Shown here one piece after another: positions 23,292 to 32,120 of a DNA stretch of 64,000 bases. The notes beneath the pieces are model-generated. The model had not been told where the DNA came from, searched no databases, and was given only the letters and a program-made list of their open reading frames with translations. The translations under genes and the position numbers were made by a program. Positions within the stretch are counted from its first letter, which is position 1, and the number at the start of each line of letters is the position of its first letter. Source of the DNA: Nonomuraea candida (GTDB taxonomy: Bacteria; Actinomycetota; Actinomycetes; Streptosporangiales; Streptosporangiaceae); NCBI RefSeq assembly GCF_000725485.1, contig NZ_JOAG01000015.1, forward strand, positions 1-64,000. Direction: 5' to 3'.

Positions 23292-24078
23292 CGCGCACTT
23301 CCGGCTGACCCAGACGCTGTTCTGGCGGACGCCGATCGCGGTCGGCGCCGCGCTGTTCTTCCCCGTCCTGTTCGGCGGGCTGATGCCGCTGATGGTGCCG
23401 GGCGGGAGCAGGAGCGGGGCGCCGGTGGCGGTCTCCATCATGACCGGCGTGATCGTGATGGGCATCGCCACGCTGGGCTTCATGACGCTGGTGGAGTCCT
23501 TCGTCATGCGGCGGCAACTGCTGATACTCAAGCGGCTGCGCGGCACGGAGCTGCCCGACCTGGCCATCTTCGGCGGGGAGATCCTCACCGTGCTCTCGGT
23601 CGGCCTGCTGCAACTGGCGCTGATCGTGGGCCTGGCCAGGGCCGCGCACGGCATCACGCTGCCGGCCAACCCCGCCCTGCTGGTGGTCACGGTGCTCCTC
23701 GGGATCGCGGTGTTCGCCGCGATGGCCGTCGCGGTGAGCGGCCGGGTGCCCGCGCAGGGCGCCACGGTCGTGGTGAGCCTGCCGTTCCTGCTGCTCGCCA
23801 TCGGGCTGTCCGGGTTCGCCTACCCCGTGGCGGCGTTCCCCGAATGGCTGCGTACCGTCTCGTCCTTCCTGCCCTTCGGGCGGATCGCCGAGGGGGTCAG
23901 CACCGCCTACCTGGGGCGGGACTACGTGGGGCACACGGGTCCTGGCCTGCCTGCCAGGGTCGGGGTCCTGGAGGGCTTCGTGGTCATGTGGCCGGGGTGG
24001 CTCGTGCTGGCCGCCTGGCTCGTCCTGGCACTGCTCGCCGCGAAGAGGTGGTTCAAGTGGGAGCCTCGCAGAGGCTGA
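23275..24078 (+). CDS. ABC-2 type transporter permease
   Basis: 267 residues with six hydrophobic segments and the layout of DrrB/ABC-2 permeases: a first helix after LTQTLFWRTPIAVGAALFFPVLFGG, a middle VSGRVPAQGATVVVSLPFLLLAIGLSGFAYPV, and an amphipathic FPEWLRTVSSFLPFGRIAEGVSTAY before the last helix. Partner of the ATPase at 22185. The GTG at 23275 has GGAGG in front. The previous in-phase region lacks membrane features. The last 22 bp overlap the histidine kinase start at 24057. Confidence 0.82.
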   Translation: MTAYTLAHFRLTQTLFWRTPIAVGAALFFPVLFGGLMPLMVPGGSRSGAPVAVSIMTGVIVMGIATLGFMTLVESFVMRRQLLILKRLRGTELPDLAIFGGEILTVLSVGLLQLALIVGLARAAHGITLPANPALLVVTVLLGIAVFAAMAVAVSGRVPAQGATVVVSLPFLLLAIGLSGFAYPVAAFPEWLRTVSSFLPFGRIAEGVSTAYLGRDYVGHTGPGLPARVGVLEGFVVMWPGWLVLAAWLVLALLAAKRWFKWEPRRG

Positions 24079-25301
24079 GGGGTGTCGGGCCGGGCACCGT
24101 GCGGCTGGCCCGGGTCACGGCCGGGGTCTTCCTCGTCGGCATGGCGGCCTTCGCGGCCGTGCCGCTGGCCGCGGCGCTCGGCGCGTACCCCGCGGGCAGG
24201 GCCGCGACGGCGGTCGTCCTCGTGATCGGCCTCACCGGCTGCTACCTGTGGCTGGCGGTGCGGGCCGTGCTCGACCTGGGCTCCCGGTGGGACCTCGCGG
24301 TGCTGGGCGGCATGTGCGCGCTGACCCTCGCCGTGCCGTACGCGGCCGGTCCGACCTGGCTGAGCGTCGGGTTCATGCTGCCTCTGGTGTTCGCGGTCAC
24401 GCTGCGGGGGTGGTGGGCGGCGGCGGGCTTCTTCGCCTCGCTGGCCGCCGGCCTGGCCCTGTCGATTCCGCAGGACCTGGACTGGGCGCTCTTCGGCTCG
24501 CTGCAGAACCTGCTCACGGCCGGCGCGCTCGCGGGCCTGACCATCTTCGCGACCCTGCTCGCCGAGTTGCAGCGGGCCCGCGAGGAGGCCGCCAAGCTGG
24601 CCGTCACCGAGGAGCGGCTCAGGTTCGCCCGCGAGCTGCACGACGTTCTGGGGCACAACCTCTCGGTCATCGCCATGCGGACCGAGCTGGGCGCGCGCAT
24701 CCCGCCCGAGGAGATCGGGCGGCTGCGCCGCGAGCTGACCGAGATCCACGACATCGCGCGGCGCTCGCTGCACGACGTGCGGGCGGTGGTCAAGGGCTAC
24801 CGCGAGATGTCGCTGGAGCGGGAGCTGAGCGGGGTGCGCCGGGTGCTGGAGACGGCGGGCGTACGGTGCGACTTCGCCGAGCTGCCGGCCACGCTGTCCC
24901 CGCAGGTGCGCGTGGCGCTGGCCTGGGCGGTGCGCGAGGCGGCCACCAACCTGCTGCGCCACAGCGACGCCACCGTCTGCCTGCTCGGCGTGGAGCCCCG
25001 GGGTGACCGGGTCACGGTGACGGTCGCCAACGACGGCGTACGCCCGTCCGGCGGCCCTTCCGGGAACGGCGGCCCGGGGAACGGCGCTGCCGGAAGCGGC
25101 GCCTCCGGGGACGGCGGCGCTTCCCGCGAGAGCGAGCCGGCCGTGGGCGGGAGCGGCCTGGCCGGGCTGGACGAGCGGCTCGCGCAGGTGGGCGGAAGCT
25201 GTGCCCGGCACACCGAGGACGGCTGGTTCACGCTGTCGATGGACGTTCCCGGCCGTCAGCCGGCGGCCGCACTCACCTCTGCTACAGGAGACCGGACATG
25301 A
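24057..25301 (+). CDS. NarL/DesK-type sensor histidine kinase 1
   Basis: 414 residues. Multiple membrane helices over about 20-180, then a HisKA_3 dimerisation/phosphoacceptor domain with H195 (RFARELHDVLGHNL) and a HATPase domain (N-box REAATNLLRHSDA, G-box GGSGLAGLDERL). A Gly/Ser/Pro-rich insertion lies between N-box and G-box. The GTG at 24057 overlaps the permease gene. The stop overlaps the response regulator ATG, so the pair is co-translated. It probably senses envelope stress or the mature RiPP, as kinases beside lantibiotic exporters do; the signal is inferred. Confidence 0.88.
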   Translation: MGASQRLRGVGPGTVRLARVTAGVFLVGMAAFAAVPLAAALGAYPAGRAATAVVLVIGLTGCYLWLAVRAVLDLGSRWDLAVLGGMCALTLAVPYAAGPTWLSVGFMLPLVFAVTLRGWWAAAGFFASLAAGLALSIPQDLDWALFGSLQNLLTAGALAGLTIFATLLAELQRAREEAAKLAVTEERLRFARELHDVLGHNLSVIAMRTELGARIPPEEIGRLRRELTEIHDIARRSLHDVRAVVKGYREMSLERELSGVRRVLETAGVRCDFAELPATLSPQVRVALAWAVREAATNLLRHSDATVCLLGVEPRGDRVTVTVANDGVRPSGGPSGNGGPGNGAAGSGASGDGGASRESEPAVGGSGLAGLDERLAQVGGSCARHTEDGWFTLSMDVPGRQPAAALTSATGDRT

Positions 25302-25963
25302 TCAAAGTTCTGATCGCGGAGGACCACGACCTCATCAGGGGAGCGCTGATCGCCCTGCTGTCGGAGGAGCGGGACATCCGCGTGGTCGAGGAGGTGTCCA
25401 GGGGCGACGAGATCGTGCCCGCCGTCGTCGGCTGCCGGCCGGACGTGGCCCTGCTGGACATCGGGCTGCCGGGCATCGACGGCCTGGAGGCGGCCGGCCT
25501 GATCAGGGAGCTGGAGCAGCCGCCGCCGGTGCTGATCCTCACCAGCGTCGGCACGCCCGGCAACTTCGAGCGGGCGATGGCGGCGGGGGTGCGCGGGTTC
25601 CTGGTCAAGGACGCGCCCGCGCACCGGCTCACCGACGCCATCCGGGTGGTGGCCAGGGGCGAGCGGTACATCGACCTCGACGTGGCCGCCGACGGGGGCG
25701 AGCCGGAGATCGACCACAACCCGCTGACCGCGCGGGAGGTCGCCGTGCTGTCGGCCGTCGCGGCCGGCCGGCGCGGCAGCGACCTGCAGAGCACCCTGGG
25801 CCTGTCGGTCCACACCATCAGGAACTACCTGGCCGCCGCGCGCCTGAAGACGGGCGCCCGTACCGACGAGGAGGCCGTGCGCATCGCGTCGGCCGGCGGC
25901 TGGCTGGACGACGGGGCGGCTTCTGGCGGCCGGCCGGACGACGGGCAGGCCGCCGGCGGTTGA
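25298..25963 (+). CDS. NarL-family response regulator 1
   Basis: 221 residues. Receiver domain with acidic pocket E8/D9, phosphoacceptor D54 (LLDIGLPG) and Lys in FLVKD. The C-terminal LuxR-type helix-turn-helix is LTAREVAVLSAVAAGRRGSDLQSTLGLSVHTIRNYLAAA. ATGA overlap with kinase 1. The tail ends in a Gly/Asp-rich stretch. A candidate binder of the shared 15-bp element near precursors 1 and 2, by inference only. Confidence 0.88.
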   Translation: MIKVLIAEDHDLIRGALIALLSEERDIRVVEEVSRGDEIVPAVVGCRPDVALLDIGLPGIDGLEAAGLIRELEQPPPVLILTSVGTPGNFERAMAAGVRGFLVKDAPAHRLTDAIRVVARGERYIDLDVAADGGEPEIDHNPLTAREVAVLSAVAAGRRGSDLQSTLGLSVHTIRNYLAAARLKTGARTDEEAVRIASAGGWLDDGAASGGRPDDGQAAGG

Positions 25964-26032
25964 TTCGGAGGCCAGGTAGGCGTCACGATCAGTACGAAAT
26001 CACGACGCACCCCGACCCGCGGGAGCCCGCCT

Positions 26033-27163
26033 GTGGTCCAGGACAGCGAAGCACAGGTCCGGTGGCTGACCACGGCCGTCCTCGCGGCCACCGGGGCGCT
26101 GTGGGGGCTCACCCCGCTCGCCTTCCTGCTCATCGGCGACCCCGGCCGGGCCCTCCTGGCGGTCGTGCTGCTCGGCGGCCTGCTCGTGGTGTACGCCAGG
26201 ATCGTCGCCCGGCACATCACGGGAACGAGCCAGGGCCCCCACCGGGCGCGTACCTTCCTGCTGTTCGCCGTCGTCATCTACGGCGCGATGCCGCTCCAGG
26301 GCTCGGTCTGGGTCTACACGCCGCTCATCGTCGCCACCGCCGGGCTGCTCCTGCTGCCCTTCCGGTACGGCGTCGCCGTGCTGCTGGCCGTGGCCGCCGC
26401 CGAGTACCCGCTGACGGTCGCGGCGTGGGACCCGGTGGCCCTGCCCGCCGCGCAGCGGAGCGCCGGCGTGCTGGTCGCCTCGGTGGTCGCCGCCGGCATC
26501 GTGCACTACGCGCGGTTCGTGCGCGAGCTGCGCGAGCTGCGGGTCGCGCTCGCCGAGATGGCCCTGGACCAGGACCGGCTGCGCCTGGCAGGACAGGTGC
26601 ACGACCTGCTCGGCCAGACGCTGACCTCGATCGCCCTGAAGACGGAGCTGGCCCTGGCCCTGGTCGGCCTGGACAGGCGGCGGGCCGCCGCCGAGGTGGA
26701 GGCGACGGTCGCCATCGCCCGCGAGGCCCGCGCGGAGATCGGCGACGTGGTGGAGGCCAGGCGCTCCCTCCATCTCGGCGCGGAGCTGTCGGCGGCCGTC
26801 GCGCTGATCGAGCTCAGCGGCGCGCGCTGCGACCTGCGCCTGGGCGTCAAGGAGATCGACAAGGAGACCGGCGACGCGCTCGGCTGGATGGTGCGCGAGG
26901 CGGCCACGAACATCGTCAGGCACAGCGACGCCCGCCACTGCCTGATCGAGCTGGAGGAGGCGGGCGGGCGCGTGCGGCTGCTGGTCCGCAACGACGGCGT
27001 CCGCCGTGACGCGGGCGGCCGTCCCGGCTCCGGCCTGGCCGGGCTGCGCCGGCGGGTGGAGCGGCTGGGCGGCTCCCTGGAGGCGGGCCGCACGGGCGAG
27101 GACGGGTTCGAGGTGCGGGTGCGGGTGCCCGCCGTACACGATCGGGAGAGTGGTTACCGGTGA
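26033..27163 (+). CDS. NarL/DesK-type sensor histidine kinase 2
   Basis: 376 residues. Four to six membrane helices over about 12-160, then HisKA_3 with H190 (RLAGQVHDLLGQTLTSIALK) and a HATPase domain (REAATNIVRHSDARHC; GSGLAGLRRRVERLGG). The GTG start at 26033 follows GGGAG. Sequence architecture parallels kinase 1, suggesting an old duplication. Its stop overlaps the GTG of regulator 2. Two complete systems side by side may respond to different products of the cluster. Confidence 0.87.
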   Translation: MVQDSEAQVRWLTTAVLAATGALWGLTPLAFLLIGDPGRALLAVVLLGGLLVVYARIVARHITGTSQGPHRARTFLLFAVVIYGAMPLQGSVWVYTPLIVATAGLLLLPFRYGVAVLLAVAAAEYPLTVAAWDPVALPAAQRSAGVLVASVVAAGIVHYARFVRELRELRVALAEMALDQDRLRLAGQVHDLLGQTLTSIALKTELALALVGLDRRRAAAEVEATVAIAREARAEIGDVVEARRSLHLGAELSAAVALIELSGARCDLRLGVKEIDKETGDALGWMVREAATNIVRHSDARHCLIELEEAGGRVRLLVRNDGVRRDAGGRPGSGLAGLRRRVERLGGSLEAGRTGEDGFEVRVRVPAVHDRESGYR

Positions 27164-27783
27164 TTCGCGTCCTGCTGGCAGAGGACCACGGCGTCGTCAG
27201 GGGTGCCCTGACGGCCCTGCTGAACCTGACGGGCGACATCGAGGTGGTGGCGGACACCGACCGCGGCGACCGGGTCGTCCCGCACGCCCTGGCCAGCGCG
27301 CCGGACGTGGCCGTCATCGACATCGAGATGCCGGGCGTGGACGGCGTCGAGGCCACCCGCCGCCTCCGGCAGGCCATGCCGGCCTGCCGCGTGCTCATCC
27401 TCACCGGCCTGGCCAGCACCACGCTGCTGCGGCGGGCGATGGAGGCGGGCGCGAGCGGCTTCCTGCTCAAGGACTCCCCCACCGACCGGCTGGCCGAGAG
27501 CATCCGCCGGGTAGCCGCCGGCGAGTGCATGATCGACGCCTCCCTGGCCCTGGCCGCGATGAGCGCCACCACGACCCCGCTCACCGACCGGGAGGCGGCG
27601 GTGCTGGGCCTGGTCGGCTCGGGCGCCACCACCGGGGAGATCGCCGCCGAGCTGCACCTGTCGGCGGCGACGGTCCGCAACTACATCTCCAGCGTCATCA
27701 CCAAGACCGGCGCCCGCAACAGAACCGACGCCGTCCGCATCGCCGTCGAGTCCGGCTGGATAGAGGGCCTCCGCCACACCTGA
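27160..27783 (+). CDS. NarL-family response regulator 2
   Basis: 207 residues with an intact receiver (E8/D9, phosphoacceptor D54 in VIDIEMPG, Lys in FLLKD) and a LuxR-type helix-turn-helix (LTDREAAVLGLVGSGATTGEIAAELHLSAATVRNYISSV). Coupled to kinase 2 through GTGA (27160-27163). Last gene of the plus-strand RiPP region; the NRPS region converges on it from the other side. Confidence 0.88.
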   Translation: MIRVLLAEDHGVVRGALTALLNLTGDIEVVADTDRGDRVVPHALASAPDVAVIDIEMPGVDGVEATRRLRQAMPACRVLILTGLASTTLLRRAMEAGASGFLLKDSPTDRLAESIRRVAAGECMIDASLALAAMSATTTPLTDREAAVLGLVGSGATTGEIAAELHLSAATVRNYISSVITKTGARNRTDAVRIAVESGWIEGLRHT

Positions 27784-27788
27784 CCCGG

Positions 27789-27820
27789 CGCCTGCCGCCG
27801 TGCGACCCCGGCGGGCGGCG
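27789..27820. terminator. Hairpin between the two convergent biosynthetic regions
   Basis: CGCCTGCCGCCG (27789-27800) faces CGGCGGGCGGCG (27809-27820) with an 8-nt loop and two mismatches near the base. It lies in the 65-bp space between the stops of response regulator 2 and the MFS gene and can serve both strands. Confidence 0.55.
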
Positions 27821-27848
27821 TGGGTGAAGGTCCTCGGGCGGGTGGCGG

Positions 27849-29105
27849 TCAGTTCGGGCGGGCCGGGACGGGGGGTGGTCTGCGGGGTGGGGGGAGGACG
27901 GCGCGGACGGAGGGGAGGGCGAGGCAGACGGCGCCGGCCAGGACGCACGTCACGGACGAGAGCAGGATCACCGAGGTCGCCGACATGCCTTCGAGAAGCA
28001 GGCCGCCGAACGCCGCGCCCGACGGGGAGGCGATGACGAGCAGGGCCTTGCGGGCGCCGAAGACGGCTCCGTGGCTGGAGGCCGGCACGCGCCGCTGCAC
28101 CACGCTGACCTCGGTGGCGACGTAGGGGGCCCAGACGAAGCCGGCCACGAAGAGGATCAGCATGGCCGCGGGAAGCGTGTCGACCAGGATGAGCGGGAAC
28201 AGCAGGACGCCCCAGAGGATGGCGCCCATGGCGTTGACGACGCCGGGGCGCCGGCGCGCCAGGAACGGGACGGTGACCAGGCCGGCGAGGGCGCCCGCGC
28301 CGATCGCCGACCACAGCAGGCCGTACCCCACGGCGCCCGCCGCCAGGAAGTCGCGCGAGTACAGCGGCAGCGCCGGCTCCAGCGGCCCGTACGCCAGGAA
28401 GTACACGAACGTGAGCAGGACGAGCGCCCGCACGGCCGGGTCGCTGAGCAGGGGGCGGAAGCCGAACCAGCCGGCGGGGCCGCCGGAGGGCGCCTGCCCG
28501 GCGCCGTGCGGCCGGGGCGCGTGGGCGCGTACCCCGCGCATGAGCAGCACGGCCAGCAGGCAGGCGGCGGCCGACAGCAGCAGGGACCACGGCCCCGCCA
28601 GCGCCACGAAGGCGCCGCCGAGCGCGGGCCCGATGAGGTACGGGAACTGGTCGCCCATGGACATCAGCCCGTTGGCGGAGGGCAGGTCGGACTCGTCGAC
28701 CACCCTCGGGATGAGCGTGCGCCCGCCCACGTCGGCCAGCGGGTAGGCGGCTCCGATGACGGTGGCGAGCACCAGGATGACGGGCAGGCTCAGCAGGTCG
28801 TACACGAACAGGACGGGAAAGGCCACCAGGCACAGGGCCCGGATCAGGTAGCTGTAAATCACGAGCCGTACGGCGTTGCCGCGGTCGAGGCGGGGCCCGC
28901 ACAGCGGGGCCGAGATCACCGCGGGCAGCCGGTTGCAGAGCACCAGGAACCCCATCGCGGCCGGGGAGCCGGTGCTCTCGAACACCAGCCAGATGAGGGC
29001 GATGAGCGCGAACTGGTCGGCCGTGCCGGAGAGCAGGGTGCTCAGCGTGATGCGCCGCAGCCCAGGGGACTTGGCCAGAACCGATCCGCGCCACCAACCC
29101 GTCAT
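27849..29105 (-). CDS. MFS transporter, probable exporter of the NRPS product
   Basis: 418 residues with about 12 hydrophobic segments and an MFS layout (LCGPRLDRGNAVRLVIYSYLIRALC after the second helix). Resembles EntS/MFS_3-type exporters of secondary metabolites. The ATG at 29105 (M-T-G-W-W) is preferred because GAGGAT lies before it; an upstream GTG at 29138 would overlap the NRPS gene by 20 bp and add Asp-rich residues. Last gene of the minus-strand NRPS operon. Confidence 0.8.
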   Translation of the reverse strand: MTGWWRGSVLAKSPGLRRITLSTLLSGTADQFALIALIWLVFESTGSPAAMGFLVLCNRLPAVISAPLCGPRLDRGNAVRLVIYSYLIRALCLVAFPVLFVYDLLSLPVILVLATVIGAAYPLADVGGRTLIPRVVDESDLPSANGLMSMGDQFPYLIGPALGGAFVALAGPWSLLLSAAACLLAVLLMRGVRAHAPRPHGAGQAPSGGPAGWFGFRPLLSDPAVRALVLLTFVYFLAYGPLEPALPLYSRDFLAAGAVGYGLLWSAIGAGALAGLVTVPFLARRRPGVVNAMGAILWGVLLFPLILVDTLPAAMLILFVAGFVWAPYVATEVSVVQRRVPASSHGAVFGARKALLVIASPSGAAFGGLLLEGMSATSVILLSSVTCVLAGAVCLALPSVRAVLPPPRRPPPVPARPN

Positions 29106-29118
29106 GTCGTCGTCATCC

Positions 29119-31131
29119 TCACGCCTGATCGTCGCCACGGATCGCCGCCGCGATCCCCTCCACGGTCGGCCGCTCCACCAGGACGGCCAGTGGCAGGTCG
29201 GGCGCCGCGTGCTTGCGCAGCTTGTTCAGCAGCCGCACGGCCTGCAGCGAGTTGCCGCCGAGTGCGAAGAAGTCGCCGTCGGCGGGCACCTCGTCCAGGC
29301 CGAGGACTTCGGCGAACATCCCGGCCACCACACCCTCTTCCGTCCCCGGCCCGCCTGTGCCGTCCGGCACCCGCTCGGGCCCGCGCTCTGGTGCGGGCTC
29401 CGGCTTCCTGGGCCCGGACTCGCGGCCGGGCGGCGGAAGAGCGGCCTTGTCCACCTTCCCGGTCGGCCCCAGGGGAATCCTGTCGAGCGGGACGACGAGG
29501 GAAGGGACCAGGTAGTCGGGCAGACGCTCGGCGAGAATCGCCCTGATCCGCTCCGGGCTCCGGGCGCCGGCCGGCGTCGGACGCTGGCCGCCGTCAGGGT
29601 CCGGGTTCCGGGCGGTGGTGGGCTCCGGGTGCTGGGCGGTGGTGGGCTCCGGGTCCCGGGGGGTGGTAGCTTCCGGGTGCTGGGCGGTGGTGACGACGTA
29701 GGCGACCAGGCGGGCGTCCGCGCCCTCCCCGATCGTGACGACGGCCGCGCGCCCCACGCCTTCGACCGCCAGGACCGCCCGTTCGACCTCGCCCGGCTCC
29801 ACCCGGAAACCGCGCACCTTGACCTGGTCGTCGACGCGGTCCAGGAACTCCAGCGCGCCGTCCGGGCGGCGGCGAACGAGGTCGCCGGTGCGGTACATGC
29901 GTCCCGTGCCGGACGGCTCGGGAACGAACCGCTCACGGGTGAGGTCCGGCCGGTTCAGGTAGCCCAGCGCCAGGCCGGCTCCCGCGACGTACAGCTCACC
30001 CGGGTCGCCGTCGGGGACCGGGCGGCCGTCCTGGTCCAGGAGGTACAGCCGGGTGTTGGCCAGCGGATGGCCGATGGGCACGTTCGCGTCGGCGTCCTCG
30101 GGCCGGCAGTCCCAGTGGGTGGCGTCGATGGAGTATTCCGTCGGGCCGTACATGTTGTGCAGGCCGGCGCCGGTCGCGCGGAAGAAGCGCCGCACGAGCG
30201 CCGGCGGCAGAGGCTCGCCGCCGCAGAAGACCTCCCGCAGCCCCGGGCAGCCGCCGAGGCCGGGCTCCTCGTCCAGCAGCGCCTGCAACAACGACGGCAC
30301 GAGCGCCAGGCACGTGACGCCCTCCTCCCGCATGAGGTCCACCAGATACCGCGGGTCGTCGCGGTAGCTCGGGTCGGCCACGACGACCCTGGCCCCGGTG
30401 CTGAGCGGCGTGAAGATCTCCCAGAGGGAGATGTCGAAGCTCAGCGACGTGTGCAGCAGCACGGCGTCGTCCGGGCCGGTGGGGTAGACGGCGCCCTCCC
30501 ACAGGATGCGGTTGACGATCCCGCGGTGCGGCACGACGACGCCCTTGGGCCGCCCGGTCGATCCGGAGGTGTAGATGACGTACGCGGCGTCCTCCGCGCC
30601 CGCCACGTCCACGCCCGCCACGTCCACGCCGGCCCCGCCAGCGCCCGCCCCGCCAGCGCCCGCCACGTCCACGCCCGCCACGTCCGCGTGCGGCTCGGGG
30701 GCGGCTGCGGCGAGCAGGTGGCCCGCGTCGACGGTCCGGGCCGCCCCGAGGCCGGGCGGTTCCAGCTCGGACTGGACGACGACACGCGGCGCGCAGTCCT
30801 CGACGATCAGCCGCAGCCGCTCCTCGGGATAGGCGGGGTCCAGGGGCACGTACGCGCACCCCCGCTTCAGGATGCCGAGGATCACGGCCACGGCCGTGGC
30901 GGAGCGCTCCACGGCCATCCCCACCAGGTCCCCCGCCCGCACCCCGTGCTCGCGCAGCCCGGCGGCGATCCGCCCGGCCCGCTCGTCGAGCTCCGCGTAC
31001 GTCCAGGCGGCGTCCGGCCCGCTCACCGCGACGGCGTCCGGGGTTCGCGCCGCCTGCCGTTCCACCAGGCCGTGCAGCGTCACGGTACGCGGGTCGAGCA
31101 GCACGCCGCCGGAGGCAACGGTGCTTGTCAT
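29119..31131 (-). CDS. Free-standing NRPS adenylation-thiolation didomain
   Basis: 670 residues. A domain motifs: YVIYTSGSTGRPKG, MYGPTE, YRTGDLVR and GPTGKVDKA with the catalytic Lys. The carrier domain has FFALGGNSLQ. The pocket residues read by hand are D-I-W-A-F-G-M-I-D-K, nearest among codes I remember to serine-type DVWHxSLxDK, but with three to four differences, so the substrate stays open. A degenerate repeat rich in V-D-V-A-G is inserted just before the A3 motif (about 30600-30690). There is no condensation domain, so the loaded residue is used in trans or modified on the carrier, perhaps by the two acyl-CoA-dehydrogenase-like proteins translated with it (ATGA overlap 31128-31131). 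Confidence 0.88.
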   Translation of the reverse strand: MTSTVASGGVLLDPRTVTLHGLVERQAARTPDAVAVSGPDAAWTYAELDERAGRIAAGLREHGVRAGDLVGMAVERSATAVAVILGILKRGCAYVPLDPAYPEERLRLIVEDCAPRVVVQSELEPPGLGAARTVDAGHLLAAAAPEPHADVAGVDVAGAGGAGAGGAGVDVAGVDVAGAEDAAYVIYTSGSTGRPKGVVVPHRGIVNRILWEGAVYPTGPDDAVLLHTSLSFDISLWEIFTPLSTGARVVVADPSYRDDPRYLVDLMREEGVTCLALVPSLLQALLDEEPGLGGCPGLREVFCGGEPLPPALVRRFFRATGAGLHNMYGPTEYSIDATHWDCRPEDADANVPIGHPLANTRLYLLDQDGRPVPDGDPGELYVAGAGLALGYLNRPDLTRERFVPEPSGTGRMYRTGDLVRRRPDGALEFLDRVDDQVKVRGFRVEPGEVERAVLAVEGVGRAAVVTIGEGADARLVAYVVTTAQHPEATTPRDPEPTTAQHPEPTTARNPDPDGGQRPTPAGARSPERIRAILAERLPDYLVPSLVVPLDRIPLGPTGKVDKAALPPPGRESGPRKPEPAPERGPERVPDGTGGPGTEEGVVAGMFAEVLGLDEVPADGDFFALGGNSLQAVRLLNKLRKHAAPDLPLAVLVERPTVEGIAAAIRGDDQA

Positions 31132-32120
31132 CGGGATTCGCCCCTTCCATATGCCGGTCCATCTGCCTGCGGCTCGATCCGGAGCCGCGACGGTGATCCG
31201 TGCCGCACGGCGAACGCCAGCGCCCTGCGGTGCAGGTCCTCGGGCCGTTCGGACACGAGCAGGCCGTCGGCGCCGTGCAGATGCAGCGATTCCGCGCTCG
31301 CCTCCAGGGCCAGGTCGGCGCAGGCGGCGAGCAGCTCCGACGCATGCCGCAGCGGCTCCGCCGTGTCCGGGAGCCGGCCCGCCACCGCTTCACCGAGCCG
31401 GGCGAACGCCTCCAGGCGCGCGGCCAGCGCCGCGAGCCGGAAGGCGACCGCCTGGTTGTCGCCGATGGCCCGGCCGAACTGCCGGCGGTGTTTCACCCGG
31501 TCGACGGCCGCGTCCACCGACGCCCTGGCGATGCCCCAGAGGTAGCCGGCCGTGCCGCAGCGGGCCCGCGCGGTGGCCAGGCCACAGCAGGCGCAGCCGG
31601 GACGGTCGCACAGCACGCGGCCGGCCGCGCCGGTGGCGTCGACGACGTGGTGCTCCTCCCGCAGCAGGGAGCGCCGGCGGTGGCAGCTCACCTCCGCCCG
31701 CTCGAAGAGCACCAGGGCGGGCCCGGGGGCGAGGAACCAGGAGGCGGCGCCCGCGCCCACGACGAAGTCCCAGCACCGGCCTTTGCCGCCGGCGTTGTCG
31801 CCGGCGGGGTCGGCGTCGGGGGCGGCGTCGTGGGCGGAGGCGGCGGTGTCGGCGGCGTCGGCGTTGGCGGCGTTGGCGGCGGTGTCGGCGGGCAGCAGCG
31901 CGGTGCTCTGCGCGTCGAGCGGCACGCCGTGGACGGCGAGCAGCCCGGCCGTCAGGCGCCGCTCCACCGTCGCGTACGCGTCGCCGGCCAGACCGGCCCG
32001 CACCGCGAGCCGGTACGCGTCACCGTCGTCGAAACCCGTGACGCCCGCCGGCAGCCTTTCCCGGTCCATGACGCCCCTGCCGGGCCCGTGACCCTCGCCG
32101 CCGAAACCCGTGACGCTCAT
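31128..32120 (-). CDS. Acyl-CoA-dehydrogenase-like protein with rudimentary N-terminal half
   Basis: 330 residues, shorter than the usual 380 or so. The C-terminal helical domain is recognisable by RVKHRRQFGRAIGDNQAVAFRLAALAARLEAF. The usual YSEPxAGSD flavin/substrate block is missing; the middle carries an Ala/Asp-rich low-complexity linker (about residues 66-105). It may be a structural or regulatory partner of the complete dehydrogenase next to it, as in heteromeric dehydrogenases. ATGA overlaps on both sides tie it to the A-T protein and to the dehydrogenase. Confidence 0.65.
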   Translation of the reverse strand: MSVTGFGGEGHGPGRGVMDRERLPAGVTGFDDGDAYRLAVRAGLAGDAYATVERRLTAGLLAVHGVPLDAQSTALLPADTAANAANADAADTAASAHDAAPDADPAGDNAGGKGRCWDFVVGAGAASWFLAPGPALVLFERAEVSCHRRRSLLREEHHVVDATGAAGRVLCDRPGCACCGLATARARCGTAGYLWGIARASVDAAVDRVKHRRQFGRAIGDNQAVAFRLAALAARLEAFARLGEAVAGRLPDTAEPLRHASELLAACADLALEASAESLHLHGADGLLVSERPEDLHRRALAFAVRHGSPSRLRIEPQADGPAYGRGESR

